From Luteimonas rhizosphaericola (GTDB taxonomy: Bacteria; Pseudomonadota; Gammaproteobacteria; Xanthomonadales; Xanthomonadaceae): a stretch of DNA of 64,000 nt. This document shows, piece by piece, positions 35,202 through 43,783 of the stretch. The stretch is taken from assembly GCF_029888045.1 (NCBI RefSeq), contig NZ_JARXRN010000020.1, positions 190,283-254,282 of the forward strand, read 5' to 3'. The position numbers were made by a program, and so were the translations under genes. Below the pieces are notes generated by a model. It saw nothing but the letters and a program-made list of their open reading frames with translations. It was not told where the DNA came from and did not search any database. Position 1 is the stretch's first letter. Each line of letters opens with the position of its first letter.

Positions 35202-35630
35202 TCAGGCCTCGGCGTCGGCCACGCGCACGAAATCGTCGACCATGCGGTCGGCCAGCCCGCGCAGGCCCAGCGACAGCACCGGCAGCATCAGGCTGCTCTG
35301 CGGCTCGAACTCGAGCGACAGCGAGACCTTGCACGCGCTTTCGTCCAGGGCGTGGAACCGCCACCGTCCCTGCAGGCGCCGGAACGGGCCGTCGCGCAGC
35401 GCCATGTCGATGTGGTGCGGCGGCGAAAGCGTGTTCTCGGTGGTGAACCAGGTGCGAAAGCCGCCGATCCCCAGTTCCAGCCGCGCCAGCATCCGGGTTT
35501 CGTCGGCTTCGAGCAGTTCCGCCTGCTCGCACCAGTCGAAGCGGCGCGGGTAGGCGGGGATGTCGTTGACCAGCTCGAACATCCGGGATGCGGAGTGTTC
35601 CACCAGCGCGCTGCGTTCGATCGTGGGCAT
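35202..35630 (-). CDS. ratA: RatA/COQ10-type START-domain protein
   Basis: A 142-residue START-like protein ('[41 protein letters not shown]', C-terminal '[18 protein letters not shown]'). Members include E. coli RatA, proposed to affect 70S ribosome association, and the mitochondrial COQ10 ubiquinone-binding protein. The ATG at 35630 is the family start; upstream sequence overlaps smpB on the other strand. It is divergent from smpB, the usual arrangement. Confidence 0.95.
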   Translation of the reverse strand: MPTIERSALVEHSASRMFELVNDIPAYPRRFDWCEQAELLEADETRMLARLELGIGGFRTWFTTENTLSPPHHIDMALRDGPFRRLQGRWRFHALDESACKVSLSLEFEPQSSLMLPVLSLGLRGLADRMVDDFVRVADAEA

Positions 35631-35658
35631 GTGGCTCGCGTACGTGGCCGGCTTCGGG

Positions 35659-35664
35659 GACAAT
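35659..35664 (+). promoter_or_regulatory. -10-like GACAAT 6 nt before smpB ATG
   Basis: GACAAT-GGCCGG-ATG. The first base departs from the TANNNT consensus, but the 6-nt spacing is the same as at seven other genes here. Confidence 0.3.
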
Positions 35665-35670
35665 GGCCGG

Positions 35671-36162
35671 ATGGCAAAGAAGGGCAAGGATAAGGCAAAC
35701 GGCGACCGGACCATCGCGCTGAACAAGCGCGCGCGCCACGACTACCACCTCGAGCAGCGGTTCGAGGCGGGCATGGCGCTGCAGGGCTGGGAACTGAAGG
35801 CGATCCGCGCCGGCCGCGCCAACATCGGCGAAAGCTACGCCGTGGTCCGCGACGGCGAACTGTATCTGTTCGGCGCCCAGATCACGCCGCTGATCCAGGC
35901 CTCCACCCACGTGGTCGCCGACGCCTACCGCACCCGCAAGCTGCTGCTGCACCGGCGCGAGATCGACACCCTGATCGGCCGCGTGCAGCGCGACGGCTAC
36001 ACCCTGGTCCCCATCGCGCTCTACTGGAAGGGCAACAAGGTCAAGGCCGAACTGGCGCTGGCCAAGGGCAAGCAGGCGCACGACAAGCGCCAGACCTCGA
36101 AGGACCGCGACTGGGCGCGCGACCGCCAGCGGGTGATGCGCGCGCACAACCGCGACGCCTGA
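35671..36162 (+). CDS. smpB: SsrA-binding protein SmpB
   Basis: This 163-residue RNA-binding protein partners tmRNA in trans-translation. It has the SmpB core '[43 protein letters not shown]' and the basic C-terminal tail '[32 protein letters not shown]'. The ATG at 35671 fits the family start ([10 protein letters not shown]). The tmRNA gene itself lies 2.5 kb downstream, separated by a histidine kinase gene. Confidence 0.97.
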   Translation: MAKKGKDKANGDRTIALNKRARHDYHLEQRFEAGMALQGWELKAIRAGRANIGESYAVVRDGELYLFGAQITPLIQASTHVVADAYRTRKLLLHRREIDTLIGRVQRDGYTLVPIALYWKGNKVKAELALAKGKQAHDKRQTSKDRDWARDRQRVMRAHNRDA

Positions 36163-36189
36163 TCCCGCGCCGGGTCGTCGCGGTGCGGC

Positions 36190-38415
36190 CTAGCAGTGGC
36201 CGTCCGATCCGGGCGCCGGCAGGGTGAAGCGGAACGTGGCGCCCTGCCCCACCACGCCTTCGGCTCGGATCGTGCCGCCGTGGCGTTCGACGATCCGCTT
36301 CACCGTGGCCAGGCCGATGCCGTGGCCTTCGTACTCGTCGGCGCCGTGCAGGCGCTGGAACGGGCGGAACAGCTTGGACGCATACGCCGGCTCGAAGCCG
36401 GCGCCGTTGTCGCGCACCAGCAGCGCGACGCGCCCGGGCGCGACCTCCGCATGCGGATCGGCATCGAACTCGATCCATGCGTCCGCGCGCGCGCCGGTGA
36501 ACTTCCACGCGTTGCCGAGCAGGTTCTGCAGCAGGTTGCGCAGCAGCGCCGGATCGCCGCACGCGTGCAGGCCGGGGGCGATGCGCACCTCCACCACGCG
36601 CCCGGGATCGGCCTGGCGGAGGTCGGCGATCACGTCCCCTGCGAGCCGGGAGAGGTCGACATCGGCGTGCTGCAGCGGATCGCGCGTGATCCGCGACATC
36701 TTCAGCAGTGCATCGATCAGCGCATCCATGCGGTTGGCCGCGTTGCGCACGCGCGCCAGGTAGTCCTGGCCGTCGGGGCCGATCGATGCGGCGAAGCGCT
36801 CGCCCAGCAGCCGGCTGAAACCCTCCACGGTGCGCAGCGGCGCGCGCAGGTCGTGCGAGACGCTGTAGGCGAACGACTCCAGTTCGTGGTTGGCGAGCGT
36901 CAGCTCGCGCGTGCGCTGCTCGACCCGCGCCTCCAGCGTCCGGTTGAGCAGGCGTACCTCCTGTTCGGCGCGCAGGCGGTCGGTGACGTCGTCCACCTGC
37001 ACCAGCGCGGCCACGTCGCTGCCGATGTCGCCGGGGACCGCGGTGTGCACCAGCTCCACCAGCCGGATGTCGCCGTCGCTGCGACGCAGCTGCAGGGTGG
37101 TCGGTCCCGCCTGCTCCCCGCCCAGTGCCACCTCCACCGCCGGGTCGACGAAGCTGTCGGCAAACGCGGTGCCCGGCAGCGCCTGGGGCGGCGCCCCGAC
37201 GATGCGCGCCAGCGCCGGATTCGCTTCGACGATGCGCCCTGCCCCGTCCAGCAGCGCGATCCCGCTGCCCGAATACAGCATCGCGTGGCGGAACCGCTGC
37301 TCGCTGCGCCGGTAGGATTCGCTCATCGCTTCGGCCAGCCGCTCGGCACGCGACTGCGTATGCGCCAGCGCCAGCACCACCGCGAAAAGCAGCAGCGACA
37401 CGACCACTCCCGCGGCGACGGTCGTCTGCAGGTCCGACGAGTACCCTCCGACCGCGGCGCCGTCGCCCACCACGGGCGACTGGAAGTCCACCCGCCAGCG
37501 CCGGCCGTACACGTCCAGGGTGTCGCTGTGGCGCAGCACCCCCGCCTCCGGCCCGTCGGTGAAGCCGGGGGCGGCATAGACGACCATGCCGGCCTCGCCC
37601 TCGCCGATGTCCACGATCCGCAGCGCCTCGCCCGCCCCCAGTTGCGCCAGCGCGCCGTCGATGAAGGTGCGGGCGTGGAACGGGGCGTAGATCCAGCCCG
37701 AGATCGCCGCCCGGCGCGCCGCCAGGTTCGAGGGCTGGATGCCGTTGGCGTAGATCGGCGCGTACATCAGCAGACCGTTGCGGCGGCCATCGCGGCCGCG
37801 CTGGATCAGGTCCACCGGGGCGCTGAGCCGCACCTCGCCGCTGTCGCGCGCGGCGGCCATCGCCTCGTGGCGCGTGGCCTCGGCGAACATGTCGAAGCCG
37901 ATCGCGCTGCGGTTGCCGATCGTCTGCGGTTCGAGCATGAGGATCGGGCCGTAGGCCTCGCGCGCGCCATGCGGGCGGATCTGGAACAGTCCCTGCCCCT
38001 CCTCGCGCATCGCCAGCTGCAGCGCTTCCAGGTCGCTGCGCCGCAGGTATGGGACGTAGCCCAGCCCCAGCAGGCCGTCGAACTGCCGTTCGATGTCGAG
38101 CCCGCCGACGTAGTCCCGCCATTGCCGCGGGGTCGGCCGCGACACGGACCAGTACAGCGAGACGCCGCCGCGCAGAGCCAGCTCGTAGTGCAACAGGCGC
38201 TGGCGCAGCAGCATCGCGATCTCGTTGGTCTGGGCGACGAACTCGGCCTGGCGCACGCGCTGCTCGCGCTCGCCGGCCGCCTGTGCGTACAGCCAGACCA
38301 TCAGCAGCGCGCCGATCAGCACCAGCGCCGCCAGCACGTAGCCGCGTCGCGGCGCCGGGCGGGCGGCGTCCGTCCTGGGCGTGTTCCTGGGCTCCCCGGG
38401 CATCCGACGCGGCAT
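36190..38415 (-). CDS. Orphan sensor histidine kinase: TM, CHASE, TM, PAS, HisKA, HATPase
   Basis: A 741-residue membrane kinase. TM1 is at about 24-44, then a periplasmic CHASE-type domain (about 75-310; 'RRSDLEALQLAMREEGQGLFQIRPHG', 'MYAPIYANG') that in relatives senses small ligands such as cytokinin-like molecules or peptides. TM2 (332-351), a PAS domain (about 372-480), HisKA with H521 in 'YSVSHDLRAPLRTVEG' and HATPase ('DNGAGFEPAYASKLFRPFQRLHGADEYEGHGIGLA') follow. No response regulator adjoins, so it is an orphan. The ATG at 38415 is supported by TATGCT exactly 6 nt upstream. The ligand is unknown. Confidence 0.88.
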   Translation of the reverse strand: MPRRMPGEPRNTPRTDAARPAPRRGYVLAALVLIGALLMVWLYAQAAGEREQRVRQAEFVAQTNEIAMLLRQRLLHYELALRGGVSLYWSVSRPTPRQWRDYVGGLDIERQFDGLLGLGYVPYLRRSDLEALQLAMREEGQGLFQIRPHGAREAYGPILMLEPQTIGNRSAIGFDMFAEATRHEAMAAARDSGEVRLSAPVDLIQRGRDGRRNGLLMYAPIYANGIQPSNLAARRAAISGWIYAPFHARTFIDGALAQLGAGEALRIVDIGEGEAGMVVYAAPGFTDGPEAGVLRHSDTLDVYGRRWRVDFQSPVVGDGAAVGGYSSDLQTTVAAGVVVSLLLFAVVLALAHTQSRAERLAEAMSESYRRSEQRFRHAMLYSGSGIALLDGAGRIVEANPALARIVGAPPQALPGTAFADSFVDPAVEVALGGEQAGPTTLQLRRSDGDIRLVELVHTAVPGDIGSDVAALVQVDDVTDRLRAEQEVRLLNRTLEARVEQRTRELTLANHELESFAYSVSHDLRAPLRTVEGFSRLLGERFAASIGPDGQDYLARVRNAANRMDALIDALLKMSRITRDPLQHADVDLSRLAGDVIADLRQADPGRVVEVRIAPGLHACGDPALLRNLLQNLLGNAWKFTGARADAWIEFDADPHAEVAPGRVALLVRDNGAGFEPAYASKLFRPFQRLHGADEYEGHGIGLATVKRIVERHGGTIRAEGVVGQGATFRFTLPAPGSDGHC

Positions 38416-38421
38416 CGCGAC

Positions 38422-38427
38422 AGCATA
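38422..38427 (-). promoter_or_regulatory. -10-like TATGCT 6 nt before the CHASE kinase ATG
   Basis: Minus strand TATGCT-GTCGCG-ATG. Same TANNNT-N6-start geometry as at rpfD, dapB and sbcB, predicting a leaderless transcript. Confidence 0.45.
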
Positions 38428-38562
38428 CCGGCCCGGAGGCCCGGTCCGCCCGCGCCGGTCGCTGCGGCCCGGCGCAGGTGCGCAGCGAACGGTCGACGCG
38501 GCGCATGCCGGCGCGCGCCGGCGGCCCATCTGAACGCAGCGAGGCATTCCCCGGCCGCACCC

Positions 38563-38590
38563 TTGCACCGCCCCCGGCCGGCCCTATACT
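38563..38590 (+). promoter_or_regulatory. Promoter of ssrA
   Basis: TTGCAC (38563-38568), 16-nt spacer, TATACT (38585-38590). The predicted start near 38597 is about 20 nt before the mature tmRNA 5' end, consistent with 5' processing by RNase P. Confidence 0.75.
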
Positions 38591-38616
38591 CACTGCGTCA
38601 GCGTGATGACGTCCCC

Positions 38617-38969
38617 GGGGGTGCACTGGCTTCGACGGGGGTCGCGAAATCATCTGGTGCATGCCGAGGGGGCAGCTTTCCTCGTAAATCCAGCGGCAAA
38701 CTCATAGTTGCCAACGACGACAACTACGCTCTCGCCGCTTAAGGCGTAAGCCCCGAACCCACTTGTGCCCGTGCTCGTGGATGTAGGGTCACTATCACGG
38801 GAACCAGCCGCGACGGTTGCCTGTCTGCCGCGGTTGAACTCACAGGCTGGTTCCGGGATGCGCTCTGCGCGCCGTGCTGTCCCGGAGCGAGATCCAACGA
38901 CGCGATAAGCATGTAGAACCGGGGATGGAGTGCCTTCGGACGCGGGTTCAATTCCCGCCACCTCCACCA
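38617..38969 (+). ncRNA. ssrA: Transfer-messenger RNA (tmRNA, SsrA)
   Basis: A 353-nt RNA. The 5' end GGGGGTG (38617-38623) pairs with CACCTCC near the 3' end, closed by ACCA (38966-38969); the T-arm GGTTCAATTCC is present. The tag reading frame at 38710-38742 encodes ANDDNYALAA then TAA, one residue different from the E. coli tag ANDENYALAA. It rescues stalled ribosomes with SmpB. Its own promoter (38563-38590) and terminator (38978-39006) flank it. Confidence 0.97.
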
Positions 38970-38977
38970 ACACCGAA

Positions 38978-39006
38978 CCCCAGCCGCGGCCCGGCTGGGG
39001 TTTTTT
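38978..39006 (+). terminator. Intrinsic terminator of ssrA
   Basis: A 9-bp stem CCCCAGCCG/CGGCTGGGG with a 5-nt loop is followed by TTTTTT, 9 nt after the tmRNA CCA end. Confidence 0.93.
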
Positions 39007-39075
39007 GTGTCCGCGTCGCTCGTGCGCGCGCTTCGCCCCGGGACATGGCGGGCCGACCGCCGACCGGCAGCGCGG

Positions 39076-39750
39076 CTACCGCTTCGGCACCGTCCACAGG
39101 TAGATGGTGCTGCTGTCGACCTGGCGCACCTGCTCGGGCGGCCAGTCCTCGCCCATGTCGAAGGCATGGCTGACGATGCGGGTGCCGGGCCGCAGCTCGG
39201 CCAGCAGCTTCGGACGCAGCTTCCGGTTCAGGCTCTGCAGCAGGTACAGCGTGACCACCGAGGCTTCGCTGAAGTCGGCTTCGAACAGGTCCTCCTGGCG
39301 GAAGGTCACCAGGTCGGTCACGCCGGCGGCGCGCGCGTTGGCGTTCGCTTCGCGGATGCGCACCGGCTCGATGTCGATGCCGACCGCGCGGATGCCGAAC
39401 CGGCGCGCGGCGGTGATCGGGATGCGGCCGTCGCCCGAGCCCAGGTCGTACAGCAGGTCGCTGCCATCGACGCCCGCGAGTTCGAGCATGGCGTCGACCA
39501 CCGGCTGCGGGGTGGGCACGTAGATCACGTCAGGTTCGCGGTAGCCGGGCGGGCGCGCCTCGCGGGTGTACGAATCCCGGTAGACCATGCCGGGTGCCTC
39601 GCTGGCATCGCCGTCCGTTGCAGGGGGCGCGGACGACTCCGCCCGTGCGGAGGACGCCGCCGGCACCTCCGGCTCCGGCGGCGCATCGGCGCAGGCGCCC
39701 AGCAGCGGCAGGCACAGCAGCAGGAGGGCGAATGTCCGGCGGACGGTCAT
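39076..39750 (-). CDS. Class I methyltransferase-like predicted lipoprotein
   Basis: A 224-residue protein with an N-terminal signal peptide and lipobox 'LLGAC', an Ala/Ser/Pro linker, then a SAM-methyltransferase Rossmann fold: motif I 'LLYDLGSGDGRIPITAA', 'AVGIDIEPVRIREANANA', 'VTFRQEDLFEADFSEASVVTLYLL'. A SAM enzyme outside the cytoplasm is unexpected because SAM is not known to be available there. Either the leader is not cleaved, or the protein binds another ligand. It overlaps the upstream permease gene by 4 nt (ATGA), so the two are coupled. Substrate unknown. Confidence 0.82.
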   Translation of the reverse strand: MTVRRTFALLLLCLPLLGACADAPPEPEVPAASSARAESSAPPATDGDASEAPGMVYRDSYTREARPPGYREPDVIYVPTPQPVVDAMLELAGVDGSDLLYDLGSGDGRIPITAARRFGIRAVGIDIEPVRIREANANARAAGVTDLVTFRQEDLFEADFSEASVVTLYLLQSLNRKLRPKLLAELRPGTRIVSHAFDMGEDWPPEQVRQVDSSTIYLWTVPKR

Positions 39751-41108
39751 GGCGAAGACTCCCTTGGATGCGGCGACGGATGGAGCAACGGTAGCAGCAG
39801 CGCGCCGGCGGCAAGCACAGCCACGCCCACCAGCGCGCCGAACCCGGTGTAGGCCAGGCTCGCGTACAGCAGGTATGCGCTGGTGGCGCAGAACAGCAGC
39901 GGCAGCGCCGGATACAGCGGCACGCGGAAGGGACGCCTGGCACCGGGGTCGCGCCGGCGCAGCACGAACAGCGCCACGCCGACCAGCAGGAAGAACAGCC
40001 AGAACACCGGCGCGGTGTACTCGACCGCCATGCGGAAGCCGTCCAGCGCGGTGGCGGCCAGGCCCACCAGCGCCAGCGACAGCCCGCCCTGCACCAGCAC
40101 CGCACCCCGCGGCGACCCGTGGCGGCCGTTCCAGTCGCCGATCATTCCCAGCGCGGGGAAATCCCGCCCGACCGCATACACCCCGCGCGCGCCGGTGATC
40201 AGCGTGGCGTTGGCCGAGGTGAGCGCGGCCACCACCACGATCGCGCTCATGACGCTCGCGCCGGTGCCGCCGAAGACCGCGCGCATCATGTCCGCCGCGA
40301 CCGCGTCCGACGCCGCCATCCCGCCCAGCCCCAGCACCCGCAGGTACGCCAGGTTCGCCAGCACGTACAGCGCGGCGATCGCGATCAGGCTCAGGGTGAG
40401 GATCCGCGGCATCCAGCGGCGCGCGTCGCGCACCTCCGCGGTCAGGTACACCGCCTCGTTCCAGCCGCCGTAGGTCAGCAACACGAACACCAGCACCAGC
40501 CCGAGCGACCCGTCGCTGGCCTCGGCCGGGCGCGGCAGCGCGCTCGCGTCCGGAGCGAACAGCAGGCCGGCGGCGATCACCAGGCACAGGCCCAGCACTT
40601 CGACCGCGGTCAGCACGTTCTGCAATCCCGCGCCCTGGCGCACGCCCCACCAGTTGCACAGCGTCAGCATCGCCACCGTGACCGCGGCATAGATCGACGA
40701 CGACCATGGCCCGAGATCGAGCAACTGGCGCATGTAGTCGCCTACCACGTAGGCCAGCAGCACGATCGAACCGGTCTGGATCACCGTCAACCGGGCCCAT
40801 GCATACAGGAATGCGGGGCGCAGGCCGTAGGCGCGCCGCAGGTAGGCGTAGTCGCCTCCCGGCCCGGGATAGGTGGTGGCGAGTTCCGCGTAGCACAGCG
40901 CGCCGACCAGCGAGAGCAGGCCCCCGCCGACCCAGGCCAGCAGCATCGCGACCTCGTCCGGCGCCGCGCCAGCCACCAGCGAAGGGGTGCGGAAGATGCC
41001 GGCGCCGACCACGATACCGATCGTGACCGCGAATGCCTCGCGCCTGCCGAGGACCGGTCGCGGGCGCGCGGGAGCGGCGGATGACGGGGTCGATCCTGCG
41101 GATTGCAT
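39747..41108 (-). CDS. APC-family amino acid permease
   Basis: A 453-residue inner-membrane transporter with about 12 helices. It opens with the APC signature 'GRREAFAVTIGIVVGAGIFRTPSLVAG' in TM1 and has 'PGPGGDYAYLRRAYG' after TM2 and 'FVLLTYGGWNEAVYLTAEVRDARR' in TM6. These are typical of the LAT/APC amino acid exchanger-permease group. The substrate cannot be assigned. It forms a two-gene unit with the overlapping methyltransferase-like lipoprotein gene. Confidence 0.88.
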   Translation of the reverse strand: MQSAGSTPSSAAPARPRPVLGRREAFAVTIGIVVGAGIFRTPSLVAGAAPDEVAMLLAWVGGGLLSLVGALCYAELATTYPGPGGDYAYLRRAYGLRPAFLYAWARLTVIQTGSIVLLAYVVGDYMRQLLDLGPWSSSIYAAVTVAMLTLCNWWGVRQGAGLQNVLTAVEVLGLCLVIAAGLLFAPDASALPRPAEASDGSLGLVLVFVLLTYGGWNEAVYLTAEVRDARRWMPRILTLSLIAIAALYVLANLAYLRVLGLGGMAASDAVAADMMRAVFGGTGASVMSAIVVVAALTSANATLITGARGVYAVGRDFPALGMIGDWNGRHGSPRGAVLVQGGLSLALVGLAATALDGFRMAVEYTAPVFWLFFLLVGVALFVLRRRDPGARRPFRVPLYPALPLLFCATSAYLLYASLAYTGFGALVGVAVLAAGALLLPLLHPSPHPRESSP

Positions 41109-41248
41109 GCTCGTCGGACGGGCGCGACGCGCGGCGCGCGTCGCATCCGTTCCGATTGGAGCAAGCGCTCCATTCGCGGAACGTGAATGCCGCCTCGAGC
41201 TCCCTTGCGCGCCGGGAAGTGCGAGCGCAGTCGCGGCAATGGCCCCTC

Positions 41249-41277
41249 AAAAAAAGAGGGCCGCACTAGCGGCCCTC
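41249..41277 (-). terminator. Intrinsic terminator of the OmpA-like lipoprotein gene
   Basis: On the minus strand a 9-bp stem GAGGGCCGC/GCGGCCCTC with a 4-nt loop is followed by seven T residues, 41 nt after the stop of the gene at 41319. Confidence 0.92.
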
Positions 41278-41318
41278 CTACGTTCTAATCGAGACGACGC
41301 GCGACGGCGTCGATCCGC

Positions 41319-41996
41319 TTACGACTGCAGCGGCACGATCCGGATCTCGACCCGACGATTGAGCGCGCGACCCTGCTCGGTGGCATTGTCGGCCACCGGG
41401 TAGCGGTAGCCGAAGCCCGCCACCTCGAAGCGCTCGCGCTGCAGGCCCTGGCCGATCAGGTAGGTGGCGACGTTCTGCGCGCGCTGCTCGGAGATGCGCT
41501 GGTTCACCGCCTCGCCGCCGACGTTGTCGGTGTGGCCGCTGACCTCGACGATGGTCTGGTTGTACTGGCGCAGCGTCGTGGCGACGTTGTTGAGCGCCGG
41601 GTAGAACTGCGGCTTGAGCTCGGTGCGGTTGAAGTCGAAGGTCACGCCATCGGGCAGGTTGAGCTTGATGGTGTCGCCCTCGCGGTCGACCTGGATGCCG
41701 GTGCCCGCGGTCTGGCGGCGCAGTTCGGCTTCCTGGCGATCCTGGTAGGCGCCGATCGCACCGCCGGCCAGGCCACCGACGCCGGCGCCGACCATCGCGC
41801 GCTGGCGGCGCTCGGTGGCGTCGCCGCCGCTGAGCAGGCCGGCCACAGCGCCGATGCCGGCACCGATCAGGGCGTTGTTCCGGGTGCGGTTGGGATCGTC
41901 GGGGGCGTTGGTCTGACCGGTGTAGGTCGCGCAGCTGGTGAGCAGCATCGAGCCGGCGAGGATGGCCGAGGCGGCGATCGCGTTCTTCTGGCGCAT
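41319..41996 (-). CDS. OmpA-family peptidoglycan-anchoring lipoprotein (YiaD-like)
   Basis: A 225-residue lipoprotein: signal peptide with lipobox 'LLTSC', a Gly-rich membrane-spanning-like segment ('NALIGAGIGAVAGLLSGGD...VGAGVGGLAGGAIGAYQ', glycine-zipper type), and a C-terminal OmpA domain ('VEVSGHTDNVGGEAVNQRISEQRAQNVATYLI', 'NRRVEIRIVP') that binds diaminopimelate in peptidoglycan. Likely an outer-membrane to cell-wall tether. It is a single-gene unit with its own terminator. Confidence 0.92.
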   Translation of the reverse strand: MRQKNAIAASAILAGSMLLTSCATYTGQTNAPDDPNRTRNNALIGAGIGAVAGLLSGGDATERRQRAMVGAGVGGLAGGAIGAYQDRQEAELRRQTAGTGIQVDREGDTIKLNLPDGVTFDFNRTELKPQFYPALNNVATTLRQYNQTIVEVSGHTDNVGGEAVNQRISEQRAQNVATYLIGQGLQRERFEVAGFGYRYPVADNATEQGRALNRRVEIRIVPLQS

Positions 41997-42331
41997 GGGT
42001 GCGGTCTCCTGGGCGCGGGCGGCGCCCGCGTCGATGTGAAGGGGTCGCCATCACACCACGGCGTCCGCCAACGGCGGGTGACGGGAATCGCCCCGGATCC
42101 GCGCCGCACTGTCGCTGTTCAGGAAACCCGTTCGCGCCGTCATCGCGCGACCTGCCGGCGATCGCGCCGGCCGGCGTCGCGGCAACTGTGGATGTTCGGA
42201 TGGAGCGCGCCAGGGTACGCCGCCAGGACACTCCGCAGGCGCTGCGGATGCGGGTCGGGAACGATCGCTGCCCATCACGGGGCGCAGGGGAGCGACGCGT
42301 CGCTCGATGCGCGGCGAACCCGCGGCAGGCG
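41997..42331. other. Non-coding gap between the OmpA-like gene and phrB
   Basis: These 335 nt should hold the promoter and leader of the OmpA-like lipoprotein gene (GGAGAC ribosome-binding site at the gene-proximal end) and the 3' end of the phrB transcript. No convincing gene, RNA, repeat or strong promoter match was recognised. Confidence 0.5.
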
Positions 42332-43750
42332 TCAGCCGCCCGCCCCGTCCTTCAGTGCGCGGTAGGCCGCCAGCGCCGCCTCCCGTCCGGCGGCGAGATC
42401 CGCGATCGGATGCGGCGGATAATCCGGCGCGTGGCGGCGCAGCTTGCCCGGGTCCGTCCAGGGCGCGTGCCGCAGCGACACCGGCAGCCCGGCCAGTTCC
42501 GGCACCCAGCGGGCGACGTAGCGTCCGTCCGGGTCGAACTTGGACGATTGCGTCACGGGATTGAAAACGCGGAAGTACGGAGACGCGTCGGCGCCGGTGC
42601 CGGCCACCCACTGCCAGCCGAGGGTATTGTTCGCCAGGTCGGCATCCACCAGCGTGTCCCAGAACCAGCGCGCGCCCTCGCGCCAGTGCTGGCGCATGTG
42701 TTTGCACAGGTAGCTGGCCACGATCATGCGCACGCGGTTGTGCATCCAGCCGGTGTGCCACAGCTCCCGCAGCCCGGCATCGACGATCGGCACGCCGGTA
42801 CGGCCGGTGCGCCAGGCCTCCAGCGTACGGCCGTCGCGCTTCGCCCATGCGAAGTCGTCGAAGCGCGGATTGAAATTACCCTCGGGGGTGTGCGGGAAAT
42901 GGTGCAGCAGGTGGTGGGCGAACTCGCGCCAGCCCAGTTCGCGGACGTAGGCGCCGTTGGCGGCCGTGCGAACCTCCTCCAGCGCGGACACGACGCGCCA
43001 CGGCGCGATCTCGCCGAAATGCAGGTGCGGCGACAGGCGCGAGGTGCCGACCTGGTCGGGCCGGTCGCGGCCCTCGCGATAGCCGCGCAGCGCACCGTCG
43101 ACGAAGACGTCCAGCGCCTCGTGGGCGCCGGCCTCGCCAGGGATCCAGTGGTCCCAGAACGTCGCGTCCCAGCCGCGTGCCGGGCGCAGCTTCAGCTGCT
43201 CGAGCGCGATGCCGTCCGGATCCCCGTCGAGGTCGGGCAGCGAACGCGGCGCGTCGATCGTCGCGGGCATGTGCCAGTTCGCCAGCGCCGAGCGCCAGAA
43301 CGGGGTGAACACGCGGTACGGATCCCCCTGCTTGGTCGCGCGCTGCCAGGGTTCGAACATCAGCGCGCCGTTGAAGCTCTCGGCGCGCAGTCCCTGCTCG
43401 CGCAGCGCCCGCTTGATGGTCGCGTCGCGACGTTCGACGGCCGGCTCGTAGCGACGGGTCCAGTACACGGCCTCGGCATCGCACGCGGCCGCCAGCGCCT
43501 CGAGCACCGCCCGGCTCGGTCCGCGGAAGATCCGCAGGCGCGAACCGCGCTCGCGCAGGTCGGCATCCAGCGCGGCCAGCGAATGGTGGCGCCACGCGTC
43601 CGAGGCCGCGCCGGGCGCCCAGTCGCCCTCCTCCTCCGGCTCGTGGATGTAGATGCACACGGGCACCTGTCCGGCGGCCAGGGCCGCGGCCAGCGCAGGC
43701 TGATCCGACAGGCGCAGGTCGTTGCGGAACCAGACGAGGGCATTGGCCAT
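42332..43750 (-). CDS. phrB: Deoxyribodipyrimidine photolyase
   Basis: A 472-residue CPD class I photolyase: N-terminal antenna domain ('ALVWFRNDLRLSDQPALAAAL') and C-terminal FAD domain with 'RTGRTGVPIVDAGLRELWHTGWMHNRVRMIVASYLCKHM' and 'NNTLGWQWVAGTGADASPYFRVFNPVTQS'. It repairs UV-induced pyrimidine dimers using blue light. It follows alr after 33 nt on the same strand and may be co-transcribed. Confidence 0.96.
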   Translation of the reverse strand: MANALVWFRNDLRLSDQPALAAALAAGQVPVCIYIHEPEEEGDWAPGAASDAWRHHSLAALDADLRERGSRLRIFRGPSRAVLEALAAACDAEAVYWTRRYEPAVERRDATIKRALREQGLRAESFNGALMFEPWQRATKQGDPYRVFTPFWRSALANWHMPATIDAPRSLPDLDGDPDGIALEQLKLRPARGWDATFWDHWIPGEAGAHEALDVFVDGALRGYREGRDRPDQVGTSRLSPHLHFGEIAPWRVVSALEEVRTAANGAYVRELGWREFAHHLLHHFPHTPEGNFNPRFDDFAWAKRDGRTLEAWRTGRTGVPIVDAGLRELWHTGWMHNRVRMIVASYLCKHMRQHWREGARWFWDTLVDADLANNTLGWQWVAGTGADASPYFRVFNPVTQSSKFDPDGRYVARWVPELAGLPVSLRHAPWTDPGKLRRHAPDYPPHPIADLAAGREAALAAYRALKDGAGG

Positions 43751-43783
43751 GGCGCAGTATCGGCGGGCGCGGTCGAGGCCGCG

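Noticed and set aside
38640-38973. Open frames across the tmRNA gene as small proteins
   Set aside because: The region is fully explained by tmRNA structure, with promoter, tag frame and terminator.
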